Source: Vulcanimicrobiota bacterium (GTDB taxonomy: Bacteria; Vulcanimicrobiota; Vulcanimicrobiia; Vulcanimicrobiales; Vulcanimicrobiaceae). From it: a stretch of 13,509 nucleotides of DNA. Made by a program: the position numbers and the translations under genes. The first letter of the stretch is position 1; each line of letters begins with the position of its first letter. The stretch is from NCBI GenBank assembly GCA_014304965.1, contig JACRTZ010000232.1, forward strand, positions 1-13,509. The letters are read 5' to 3'. Under the pieces are notes generated by a model. The model did not search any database. It was given only the letters and a program-made list of their open reading frames with translations, and was not told where the DNA came from. Below, piece by piece: positions 7,639 to 13,509 of this stretch.

Positions 7639-8211
7639 TCAGGTCGCGCTGGCAGATACCGAGAAGCCGCTCAGGGCCGAGTAGGTGTCGGCGATGACGG
7701 CCGTGTCGTCGAGAAACATCGAGAGCAGGATGCCGACCTGGGCCGACGTACCCGTCGCCGCGTTGTTGTATTTCGCGCACTGCGTGCTCGAACTCGCCAC
7801 CAGCGCCGCTTGGATCGCAAGACCGCTCGTCGCCGCGTTGAGGCCGGAGTTCCCCGAGCCGGCCGCGCAGGTAATTTGCAGCGCGGAAACCGGGATCGTC
7901 GCGGAAGCGGCGCCGGTCAGGGGGCCGGCGGGCGCTACGATGTTGATGTAGCCCGGATTCGCCTTCGTGGTCCGGATCGAACCCGTGATGTTGCCGGCCG
8001 CGGGAATCGAGACGTTTTCGTTCGCGGCGAGATGGGCGTTGGTGTTGTCGGTGCTCGTGAACGTAAACGCGTTCGTCGAGATGTCGATCGTGGCGATCGT
8101 ACTGACGTTGGCGCCTACCGTGAACGTCGTCGCGGCAAAGGCGGGAGCGTTGCACGAGGCGGCGATGACAATGGCGGCGGCGAGCCCATGACGAAATGAT
8201 CGGCGAAGCAT
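7639..8211 (-). CDS. Secreted fibre-subunit-like protein P2
   Basis: A 190-residue paralogue of P1 starting at ATG with AAGGA seven bases upstream. The signal peptide ends APAFA-ATTF and contains a cysteine (AASCNAP) also seen in P3 but not in P1 or P4; the -3 residue is alanine, so a lipobox is unlikely but not excluded. Mature sequence: FTVGANVSTIATIDIS strand-like start, NENVSIPAAGN, KANPGYIN, one cysteine pair (LQITC and STQCAKYNN), VGILLSMFLDDTAVIADTYSALSG and the end GFSVSASAT. It shares with P3 the residues NAF, NAHL, PGYIN, SALQ and SASAT. It is followed by a terminator and lies 106 bases after P3. Function is inferred from the linked chaperone; the family is unrecognised. Confidence 0.85.
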   Translation of the reverse strand: MLRRSFRHGLAAAIVIAASCNAPAFAATTFTVGANVSTIATIDISTNAFTFTSTDNTNAHLAANENVSIPAAGNITGSIRTTKANPGYINIVAPAGPLTGAASATIPVSALQITCAAGSGNSGLNAATSGLAIQAALVASSSTQCAKYNNAATGTSAQVGILLSMFLDDTAVIADTYSALSGFSVSASAT

Positions 8212-8256
8212 AACCTCATCCTTGACGGCATGCGGTACCGGCTAGACGCCGATACC

Positions 8257-8266
8257 TCTCCTTCCA
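8257..8266 (-). promoter_or_regulatory. TGGAAGGAGA element upstream of P2
   Basis: The minus strand reads GATAATGGAAGGAGA; the decamer ends 46 bases before the P2 start and directly follows a -10-like GATAAT (8266-8271). The identical decamer stands 47 bases before P3. It may mark the start of the transcript or be a purine-rich leader element. Confidence 0.45.
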
Positions 8267-8317
8267 TTATCGTCACCGATGCTTCGCCCCGAGGTGATGG
8301 GCCTCACAGAGAGCGCG

Positions 8318-8887
8318 TTAGGTCGCGCTGGCGGAAACCGAAAAGCCGCTGAGCGCGGCGTAGCGATCGGCGATGATCGCGGTGTCGTCGAGGAAGACCG
8401 ACAGCAGAATGCCGACCTGGGCCGACGTGCCGGTTGCGGCACTGTTGTACTTCGCGCACAGCGTGCTCGAACCGGCCGCAAGCGCGGTCAGCAGGGCGAG
8501 GCCGCTCGGAATCGCGTTGATGCCGCTGTTCCCGGTGCCGACGGAGCAGCTGATTTGCAGCGCCGAAATCGGTATGCTGCCAGCGGCGGCGCCCCTCAGC
8601 GGACCGGACGGGGCGACGACGTTGATATATCCCGGATTCGCCTTCGAGGTGCGGATCGAACCCGTAACGTTTCCGGCCGCCGGGATTGAAGCGTTTTCGT
8701 TCGCGGCGAGATGGGCGTTGGTGTTATCCGTGCTGTTGAACGAGAACGCATTGGTCGAGACGTCGATCGTCGCAATCGTGCCGACGTTCGCGCTCATCGT
8801 GAACCCGCCGCTCGCAAAAGCCGGCGCGCTGCACGCGGCCGCCAGAACGGCGACGGCAAGCCCGGTACGAAGCGGCATGCGAATCAA
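8318..8887 (-). CDS. Secreted fibre-subunit-like protein P3 (TTG start)
   Basis: A 189-residue paralogue and the most diverged of the four. I start it at TTG 8887 rather than ATG 8878. AAGGAG is five bases from the TTG but fourteen from the ATG, and only the TTG start (MIRMPLRTGL) lines up residue for residue with the other three leaders (for example MLRRSFRHGL). The signal peptide ends APAFA-SGGF and carries a cysteine, as in P2. The mature protein keeps the strand-like start (FTMSANVGTIATIDVS), NENASIPAAGN, KANPGYIN, the cysteine pair (LQISC, STLCAKYN) and the VGILLSVFLDDTAIIADRYAALSG block ending GFSVSASAT. Unique changes include SGG for ATT at the mature N-terminus. A likely promoter stands at 8945-8950. 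Role inferred as for P1. Confidence 0.83.
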   Translation of the reverse strand: MIRMPLRTGLAVAVLAAACSAPAFASGGFTMSANVGTIATIDVSTNAFSFNSTDNTNAHLAANENASIPAAGNVTGSIRTSKANPGYINVVAPSGPLRGAAAGSIPISALQISCSVGTGNSGINAIPSGLALLTALAAGSSTLCAKYNSAATGTSAQVGILLSVFLDDTAIIADRYAALSGFSVSASAT

Positions 8888-8928
8888 GGCCCCTCCTTGT
8901 AGGTGGTCGAGTTACGGGGATGCGGCAA
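8884..8928 (-). CDS. Possible 14-codon leader ORF before P3
   Basis: A TTG at 8928, six bases after AAGGAG, opens 14 codons (MPHPRNSTTYKEGP). The TGA overlaps the P3 start as TTGA (8884-8887). The layout would suit translational coupling, but the ORF is tiny, starts with TTG and has no equivalent upstream of P2 despite the shared AAGGAG element, so chance is a real possibility. Confidence 0.18.
   Translation of the reverse strand: MPHPRNSTTYKEGP
8893..8898 (-). promoter_or_regulatory. Ribosome binding site deciding the P3 TTG start
   Basis: AAGGAG on the minus strand, five bases before TTG 8887. The competing ATG at 8878 would be fourteen bases away, beyond the usual range. Confidence 0.65.
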
Positions 8929-8933
8929 GCGCG

Positions 8934-8950
8934 TCTCCTTCCAAAGTATA
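8934..8950 (-). promoter_or_regulatory. P3 promoter: TATACT -10 and TGGAAGGAGA element
   Basis: The minus strand reads TATACTTTGGAAGGAGA. TATACT (8945-8950) is a good -10 match; I see no convincing -35. The decamer (8934-8943) is identical to that before P2 and sits 47 bases from the P3 start. Confidence 0.5.
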
Positions 8951-9136
8951 GCCGCTGAATGTTCACCCTGGCGATGACCGGCGTCACGAAGAGCGGCGAC
9001 GGTTTCCGCCGTTCGCCGTTCGGGCCGGCCCGTCCGCGCCCATCGGCATCAAGAGGCCCGAAAGTCCCCGTCGCCGGAACGCCGGGTCATCCGAGGGCCG
9101 GACGCCGCGGAACACGGTCCCCGGATCGTTCGCGGC

Positions 9137-10036
9137 TTAGCGGCGTTTGAGCGCCTCGAGTTCTTCGAGTGTCCGCGGCCAGTCGTATTTCAAGAGACGC
9201 GAAAGACTGCGGTCGGCCAAGAGTTTTCCGCCCGTTTGACAGACGGCGCAATAGTTCGTTTCGTTGTCGGCGTAACGGATGCGCTGGATCTTCGCACCGC
9301 AGGCCGGACACGCTTCGCCGTAGCGGCCGTGCACCGCCATGTCCTTGCGAAACGCGGTGACTTTTTCGGGAAACCGGCCGGCGCTTTCGGCCCGCAAACG
9401 GTCCATCCAGAGGCGGAGCGTCCCGCGCGTGGCGTCGTAGAGCCGTTGCCATTCGTCCGGTTCGAGCTTGTGTGTCATCGCGATGGGCGAAAGCCTGGCC
9501 GCGTGCAAGATCTCGTCGGAGTACGCGTTCCCGATGCCGCTGAGGTTGCGAGGATCGGTCAGCGCGCGTTTGAGCGTGCGGTTCTCGGCCGTCAGCGCGG
9601 CGCGGAACGTTGCGAGATCGCTCGCGAACACATCGATACCGCCGGGATCGAGCGCCTCGAGTGCGTCTTGCCCGCTCACGACGTGCAGCGACGCCCGCCG
9701 TTTAGCGCCCGCCTCGGTGAGCACGAGCGATCCGTCAGGAAAGTCGAAGGCCGCGAGCGCGTTGCGGCCTGCAAGGCTAGCGTCGGGTGACCGCCAGTGC
9801 AGCCGGCCCGCAATCATCAAGTGCAGCACGAGCCACAGGTCGTTGTCGAATCCGAGCGCGATGCGTTTGCCGATGCGCTCGATCTTGCGAGCCACGCGGC
9901 CGTCGACGCTCGCGAGTGGCGGTTCGGCGGTGCGCAGCAGAAACGAATTCACCACGCGCACGCGCGAGAGCGGCCGGTTGAGGATCCTCGGTTCTAACGC
10001 GCCAATGTAGGCGGCAATGTCGGGCAGCTCCGGCAT
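9137..10036 (-). CDS. Fpg/Nei family DNA glycosylase, atypical subgroup
   Basis: The 299-residue protein starts MPELPDI, which supplies the catalytic Pro2 and Glu3 of Fpg/Nei enzymes once Met is removed. Other hallmarks: IGKRI (K57), HLMIAGRL (M74), the helix-two-turn-helix RNLSGIGNAYSDEIL (163-177), and a C-terminal zinc finger with C243, C246, C263 and C266. It excises oxidised bases and cuts at the abasic site during base excision repair. Unusual points: the canonical RRFG-type lesion loop is replaced by EAGAKRRASLH; the zinc finger reads NETNYCAVCQ, where Fpg usually has an Arg before the last cysteine pair; and some 30 residues follow the finger (LLADRSLSRLLKYDWPRTLEELE). Substrate range may therefore differ from 8-oxoguanine Fpg. 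No clear Shine-Dalgarno precedes it. It sits between P4 and P3 without obvious functional link. Confidence 0.9.
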   Translation of the reverse strand: MPELPDIAAYIGALEPRILNRPLSRVRVVNSFLLRTAEPPLASVDGRVARKIERIGKRIALGFDNDLWLVLHLMIAGRLHWRSPDASLAGRNALAAFDFPDGSLVLTEAGAKRRASLHVVSGQDALEALDPGGIDVFASDLATFRAALTAENRTLKRALTDPRNLSGIGNAYSDEILHAARLSPIAMTHKLEPDEWQRLYDATRGTLRLWMDRLRAESAGRFPEKVTAFRKDMAVHGRYGEACPACGAKIQRIRYADNETNYCAVCQTGGKLLADRSLSRLLKYDWPRTLEELEALKRR

Positions 10037-10082
10037 CTAACAGCGTTCGCCGCAGCGGCGACGGGCTCAGCCTCTCCGCCCG

Positions 10083-10118
10083 AGCGTTAAACCGCCGTGG
10101 GAGCGGCGGTTCGACGCT
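10083..10118 (-). terminator. Hairpin between P4 and the glycosylase, likely P4 terminator
   Basis: On the minus strand AACCGCCG, loop CTCCCA, CGGCGGTT forms an 8-bp stem, extended by AGCGT/ACGCT across a 2x2 internal loop. It begins 9 bases past the P4 stop codon. There is no proper T-run, so termination may be partial or the hairpin may protect the P4 transcript. Confidence 0.5.
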
Positions 10119-10126
10119 TCAGGTGA

Positions 10127-10696
10127 TTAGGTCGCGCTTGCGGCGACCGAGAAGCCGCTCAGCGCGGCATAGGTGTCGGCGATGACCGACGTGTCGTCGA
10201 GGAAGAGCGAGAGCAAGATGCCGACGGTCGCGGACGTACCGGTTGCCGCATTGTTGTATTTCGCGCACTGCGTGCTCGTGCTCGCGGTGAGCGCCGTCAG
10301 ACTGGCGAGTCCCGTGGGCGTCGCGTTGAGACCCGAGTTGCCGGTTCCGGTCGCGCAGGTGATTTGCAACGACGAGATCGGAATCGTTGCGGTGCCGCTT
10401 CCGGTGAGCGGACCCGCCGGCGCGACCACGTTGATAAATCCCGGATTCGCTTTGGAGGTTCGGATCGAGCCGGTCACATTACCGGCCGCGGGGATCGTGG
10501 CGTTTTCGTTTGCGGGCAGATGCGTGTTCGTGTTGTCATTGCTCGTGAAGGTATAGGCGCTCGTCGAGATGTTCACGGTCGCGAGTGTATTGACGGTCGC
10601 CGCCACGGTGAACGTCGTGGCTGCAAACGCCGGCGTGACGGATAACCCGGTAATTGCGGCGGTTGCAAGTGGGGCCAGAATTGATTTGCGAAACAT
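10127..10696 (-). CDS. Secreted fibre-subunit-like protein P4
   Basis: A 189-residue paralogue starting at ATG 10696, six bases after AAGGAG. A longer frame to 10780 adds 28 basic residues that no paralogue has, and is rejected. The signal peptide ends TPAFA-ATTF. The mature protein keeps FTVAATVNTLATVNIS, NENATIPAAGN, KANPGFIN, the cysteine pair (LQITC, STQCAKYNN), VGILLSLFLDDTSVIADTYAALSG and the end GFSVAASAT. It groups with P1 through NTHL, PGFIN and AASAT, and shares P1's upstream GTTAAC cluster and TTTTCAC box. It lies about 2.8 kb from P1, with the glycosylase, P3 and P2 in between. It has no chaperone of its own nearby, so it would depend on the P1 operon for assembly. Confidence 0.85.
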   Translation of the reverse strand: MFRKSILAPLATAAITGLSVTPAFAATTFTVAATVNTLATVNISTSAYTFTSNDNTNTHLPANENATIPAAGNVTGSIRTSKANPGFINVVAPAGPLTGSGTATIPISSLQITCATGTGNSGLNATPTGLASLTALTASTSTQCAKYNNAATGTSATVGILLSLFLDDTSVIADTYAALSGFSVAASAT

Positions 10697-10702
10697 GGCT
10701 CG

Positions 10703-10708
10703 CTCCTT
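10703..10708 (-). promoter_or_regulatory. Ribosome binding site of P4
   Basis: AAGGAG on the minus strand, six bases before ATG 10696. It fixes the start and yields the same 189-residue length as P1 and P3. Confidence 0.8.
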
Positions 10709-10828
10709 TTTGTTAGTGGCTATCGGTCGCGATCGCAAGGCGCGCTTGCAACGGCTCGCGCGGAGGACGGACCGAAGCAAGCGCGCTCAACAACAAGCAT
10801 CGTCAGAATGCGCGGCTACGTGAGCACC

Positions 10829-10840
10829 TTTTCACCTAAT
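10829..10840 (-). promoter_or_regulatory. TTTTCACSTAAY box upstream of P4
   Basis: Plus-strand TTTTCACCTAAT, about 133 bases before the P4 start, matches TTTTCACGTAAC before P1 at ten of twelve bases. It stands 28 bases (start to start) from the first GTTAAC, against 38 at P1, a difference of one helical turn. Confidence 0.4.
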
Positions 10841-10856
10841 TGCGCGCTATTTTTTC

Positions 10857-10910
10857 GTTAACGGCGTTAACGCGCGTTAACGCGCAATATGTACACCGTT
10901 AACGGTTAAC
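10857..10910. promoter_or_regulatory. Phased CGTTAACG cluster upstream of P4
   Basis: GTTAAC at 10857, 10866, 10876, 10898 and 10905, four of them extended to CGTTAACG. Spacings are 9, 10, 22 and 7. The cluster lies 160-215 bases before P4 and just after the acylase stop, the same relative place as the P1 cluster. Outside the two clusters I found only one GTTAAC in the window (1054, inside a gene). Confidence 0.6.
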
Positions 10911-10916
10911 GAATCG

Positions 10917-13283
10917 CTACGGAACGAGTATCAGGCTCTTCGTTCGCGCGCGGGCGACGGCAGCGTCACCGAACGGCAGCGGCACGAGCCGCTGCTCGAG
11001 CCACGCCTTTGCTTGATCGCGATAGTGCTGCGAGCCCGGATTACCCGACTCGCCTTGCGGAAGCGCGATGCCGCCCGCGTCCCAATTGCCGACTTCCCAA
11101 ACCGCGCGAAAACTTTGGGTGCCGCTAAAGCCTTGCGCGTGCACGGTGAAGCCGTCGCCGTTGCCGGGGAAGCGCACGCCGTTCCAGAGCTGCCAGCCAA
11201 ACGCATCGAGCGGATGTTTGGCGATGCGCGCGCCGGCGTCGCCCCACGGTTGAAAGCCGGCCGAACCAGCCTTGGCGACGAGATCGGCGAGCGCGCCGGC
11301 GAGGAATGCGTCGTAGTCATCGTTCGCAACCCAGCCGCGCGGACGTTCGCGCAGCGAGCGCAGCAGCGCCATTAGCGATGCGGCAGCGTTCGTACTCAGA
11401 TAGCGACCGGCGAGCTCGCTGCCGAGCCTGGTGACGGCGATTTGGCGGCAGGCTTCGCGGCGCAAGCGCGAGGCGATCGTCGCGCCGCGCGACGCTTCGA
11501 CGTACCGTCCGTCGAAGGCCGCCAGGTCGCGGTAGGCCGCGCCGATCTTCGCGTCGTTTGTTAGGTGCTTGCGTTCGACCGCGGCGACCGCCGCGCGCGC
11601 GAGCTCGCCTTCGCCGAGCGATATCACGTCGGCTTGTATCGCGCTGAGCGAGGCGACGTCGAGCCTGTCGCCGTGTTTGTGCGTCCCAGCCGGACGCAGC
11701 AATTGCGCGATGCGCGCCGCACGATACGGCGCTTCGAAGCCGGGTGACAGGCGCAGCGGATAGCCTGCACCGTACGGCCGGGCGTTCGCGGTGAACACGG
11801 TGGCGTCGCGCGAGGGCGCGACTTTCGGCAGCGCGTCGTAGGGTACGAAGCTGTCGTCGTCGCCGCTGACGCTCGTTCCGTCTTTGAAGCGCGTTCCCCA
11901 GCCGGCGTCGAGCCAGACGTCGCCCGCCATGGCGTACGCGGCCAAGCCGCTCGAATCGGCAACGACGAAGTTTTGCGTCGGGCCGGGATAGCTTTGCAGC
12001 GCCGCGAGCGCACTCTTCGCGTCGGTCGCACGGCCGAGCCCATCGAACGCGCGGAACGGCGAACGTGGATCGAAGAGCGCAGCCCAGCGGGCTGCGTAGC
12101 CGACGGTTCCTTTGCGCGCGAAGACAAAGCCGTGTTTCGTTTCGAGGTAGTCACGCGTGATGCTCGCGCCGAAGTGTACGTCGAACGTTTCGCTGCGGTG
12201 CACGGCTGCGAGCCAATTGCCGCCGGAAAGATAGCGATCGCTTTTCGCGCTTTCGAAACGCTCCTTATAGACGAGGGTGGAGGCGATGGTCGCGTTCGTC
12301 ACCCCCCACGCGATGCGTTCGTTGTGGCCGAGGATGACGACCGGGGAGCCGACGAGCGTCGCACCCGCGACGTGCAGGCCCGGCGCTTGCAGATCCTCGA
12401 GATACCAGACCCCCGGAATGCGCAGCGGAAGGTGCGGATCGTTAGCAAGCAGCGCGCGACCGGACGTGCTGCGGTTGCCGCCGACGGCGAAGTCGTTGCT
12501 GCCGAGGCCGAGACGCGGTTCTTCTCCTTCGTGCACTGCCACCGGTTTGGACGGCCGCGTGCCGCTAAAACGCGGAAATTGCGGCAGCGGCGCGACCGGT
12601 GCCTGGCCGCTGCCCGCCGTCGGCGCGTCGTAGGCCGGGTCGGAGATCGGGTAGAGCGCGTCGAGCCCGGCTTGGCCGAGGCGCTCGTACACTTGGCCGC
12701 GCGTCGCGACGTCGTTCCAATCGTCGGCAAGCAAACGCACGGTGGCGAAGCCGGCGTAGAGCGAATCGAGCGACGTCCAGGGCTCGGGTTTGTAGCCGAG
12801 CATGCGGAATTCCGGCGGCAGCGCGCGCTGCGCGATCGCGGCGTTGACGCCGGCTGCGAATGCGTCAACCGCTTCGAGTTCCTGCTTGGTCATCGTTGCG
12901 ATGGTGCGCAACGCGAGCGAATGCATGTCGAACGAGCGCGCGTCCTGGTCGGTCGCGAGCAGCGGCGCGCCGAACACTTCGGCCAGACGGCCCTGCATCG
13001 CACGCCGATAGAGATCCATTTGAAAAAGGCGGTCGCTGCTCTGGACGTAACCGGCCGCAAAGTAGGCGTCGCGTTCGTTCTGCGCCTTGATGTGCGGAAT
13101 GCCACGCTCGTCGCGGTCTATCCGCACCGGCGCGCGAACGCCGAGGCCGGCGACCGTCCCGGACTGCTCCTGCGCGGTGCCCCGATAGCCCGCGTAGGCG
13201 TAAGCCGCGAACGCAAGCGCGGCGAGCAGCGCGACGCTTGCGAGCATCCCGAGCCCCCAGAGCGCACGGCGAACGACGATCAC
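10917..13283 (-). CDS. Penicillin acylase family (S45) N-terminal-nucleophile amidohydrolase, membrane-anchored
   Basis: The 788-residue product starts at GTG 13283, overlapping the upstream stop as GTGA. A longer frame to 13418 would add 45 basic residues before the membrane helix and is rejected. A single hydrophobic helix (about 8-29) is a signal or anchor. VRIDRDERGIPHI (53-65) and GYVQSSDRLFQMDLYRR (78-94) are the standard alpha-subunit motifs. GLGSNDFAVGGN places the nucleophile at Ser262, where autocatalytic cleavage should free the beta subunit. LANDPHLPLRIPGVWY and LGHNERIAWGVTN follow, and near the C-terminus GESGNPGSQHYRDQAKAW. Family members hydrolyse beta-lactam side chains, acyl-homoserine lactones or other amides; the substrate cannot be read here. 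The usual aromatic Trp after GSN is replaced by Asp-Phe. It ends just before the P4 promoter region. Confidence 0.92.
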   Translation of the reverse strand: MIVVRRALWGLGMLASVALLAALAFAAYAYAGYRGTAQEQSGTVAGLGVRAPVRIDRDERGIPHIKAQNERDAYFAAGYVQSSDRLFQMDLYRRAMQGRLAEVFGAPLLATDQDARSFDMHSLALRTIATMTKQELEAVDAFAAGVNAAIAQRALPPEFRMLGYKPEPWTSLDSLYAGFATVRLLADDWNDVATRGQVYERLGQAGLDALYPISDPAYDAPTAGSGQAPVAPLPQFPRFSGTRPSKPVAVHEGEEPRLGLGSNDFAVGGNRSTSGRALLANDPHLPLRIPGVWYLEDLQAPGLHVAGATLVGSPVVILGHNERIAWGVTNATIASTLVYKERFESAKSDRYLSGGNWLAAVHRSETFDVHFGASITRDYLETKHGFVFARKGTVGYAARWAALFDPRSPFRAFDGLGRATDAKSALAALQSYPGPTQNFVVADSSGLAAYAMAGDVWLDAGWGTRFKDGTSVSGDDDSFVPYDALPKVAPSRDATVFTANARPYGAGYPLRLSPGFEAPYRAARIAQLLRPAGTHKHGDRLDVASLSAIQADVISLGEGELARAAVAAVERKHLTNDAKIGAAYRDLAAFDGRYVEASRGATIASRLRREACRQIAVTRLGSELAGRYLSTNAAASLMALLRSLRERPRGWVANDDYDAFLAGALADLVAKAGSAGFQPWGDAGARIAKHPLDAFGWQLWNGVRFPGNGDGFTVHAQGFSGTQSFRAVWEVGNWDAGGIALPQGESGNPGSQHYRDQAKAWLEQRLVPLPFGDAAVARARTKSLILVP

Positions 13284-13509
13284 TTCAACAAAGTATCGAA
13301 CGTATATTTGGGCAAGTCGGCCGGAAAGCGGTAATCCACGAAGTCGATTTCCATTGCCTCGATGTTGACGTTGAAGCCGAAGCGTAAGTTTTCGGCGCGC
13401 ACTTGCTGGAGATACCATTGTCCGCCGAGCGGCACGTAGCCGACCGTCCAGCGCGCGCCGTCGTAGGGCTTTCCGTTGTAGATGCCGTCGAGCGCCATGA
13501 CCATCGTGG
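13280..13509 (-). CDS. 3' end of an unrecognised gene upstream of the acylase
   Basis: The frame is open from the window edge to a TGA at 13280 and encodes at least 75 residues, including YVPLGGQWYLQQVRAENL and ending PKYTFDTLLK. The repeated amphipathic beta-like segments (WYLQQVRAENLRFGF, IEAMEIDFVDYRFP) recall the C-terminal half of LolA-like or outer-membrane lipoprotein-sorting folds, but this is only a resemblance. The 4-base GTGA overlap with the acylase implies one transcript and coupled translation. A methionine at 13504 is probably internal. Confidence 0.6.
   Translation of the reverse strand, partial: TMVMALDGIYNGKPYDGARWTVGYVPLGGQWYLQQVRAENLRFGFNVNIEAMEIDFVDYRFPADLPKYTFDTLLK

Noticed and set aside
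8951..9136. GC-rich gap between the glycosylase stop and the P3 promoter
   Set aside because: I searched for a structured RNA, terminator or gene remnant (a GGGGACTTTCGGGCC stretch drew attention) but could not support any.
10697..10780. Extended N-terminus of P4
   Set aside because: The 28 extra residues are basic, absent in all paralogues, and would precede an intact signal peptide and a good ribosome binding site at 10703-10708.
11973..13334. 453-residue plus-strand frame opposite the acylase
   Set aside because: Shadow of a clear S45 enzyme; composition is typical of an antisense GC-rich frame.

Overview
The window is GC-rich (about 64% by eye). Every gene I can support lies on the minus strand; the long plus-strand frames are arginine-rich shadows. 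Signal peptides, a predicted outer-membrane barrel and a periplasmic-type chaperone point to a diderm bacterium. Gene content (tricorn-like protease, S45 acylase, atypical Fpg) would fit an Eremiobacterota-, Acidobacteriota- or Gemmatimonadota-like genome, but the phylum is a guess and no RNA gene is present to test it.

Layout, right to left (direction of transcription): the 3' end of an unrecognised gene (13280-13509) overlaps by 4 bases the start of a membrane-anchored penicillin-acylase-family enzyme (10917-13283). Next come secreted subunit P4 (10127-10696), an Fpg/Nei DNA glycosylase (9137-10036), and subunits P3 (8318-8887) and P2 (7639-8211), followed by a strong intrinsic terminator (7572-7605). 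Then a compact four-gene unit follows: subunit P1 (6774-7343), a PapD-like periplasmic chaperone (5975-6769), a small secreted protein (5469-5978) and a 773-residue modular outer-membrane protein (3151-5472). Its last three genes are joined by 4-base GTGA overlaps. A SAM methyltransferase (2108-2965) and the N-terminal 611 codons of a tricorn-like beta-propeller protease (1-1833) complete the window.

The main interest is 3151-8887 plus 10127-10696. Four paralogous secreted proteins of 189-190 residues share a conserved cysteine pair, a beta-strand-like mature N-terminus and an almost invariant C-terminus ending in an alternating strand (GFSVxASAT). They sit with a chaperone, a minor-subunit-like protein and a barrel-like protein that does not look like a classical FimD/PapC usher. 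I read this as a candidate divergent chaperone-usher-type surface-fibre system; this is inference from layout and sequence pattern.

The upstream regions of the subunit genes fall into two types. P1 and P4 each carry a cluster of helically phased CGTTAACG palindromes plus a shared TTTTCACSTAAY box. P2 and P3 each carry an identical TGGAAGGAGA decamer 46-47 bases before the start codon. The same pairs also share diagnostic protein residues, which suggests two co-inherited subunit/promoter classes and possibly alternative expression of fibre variants.
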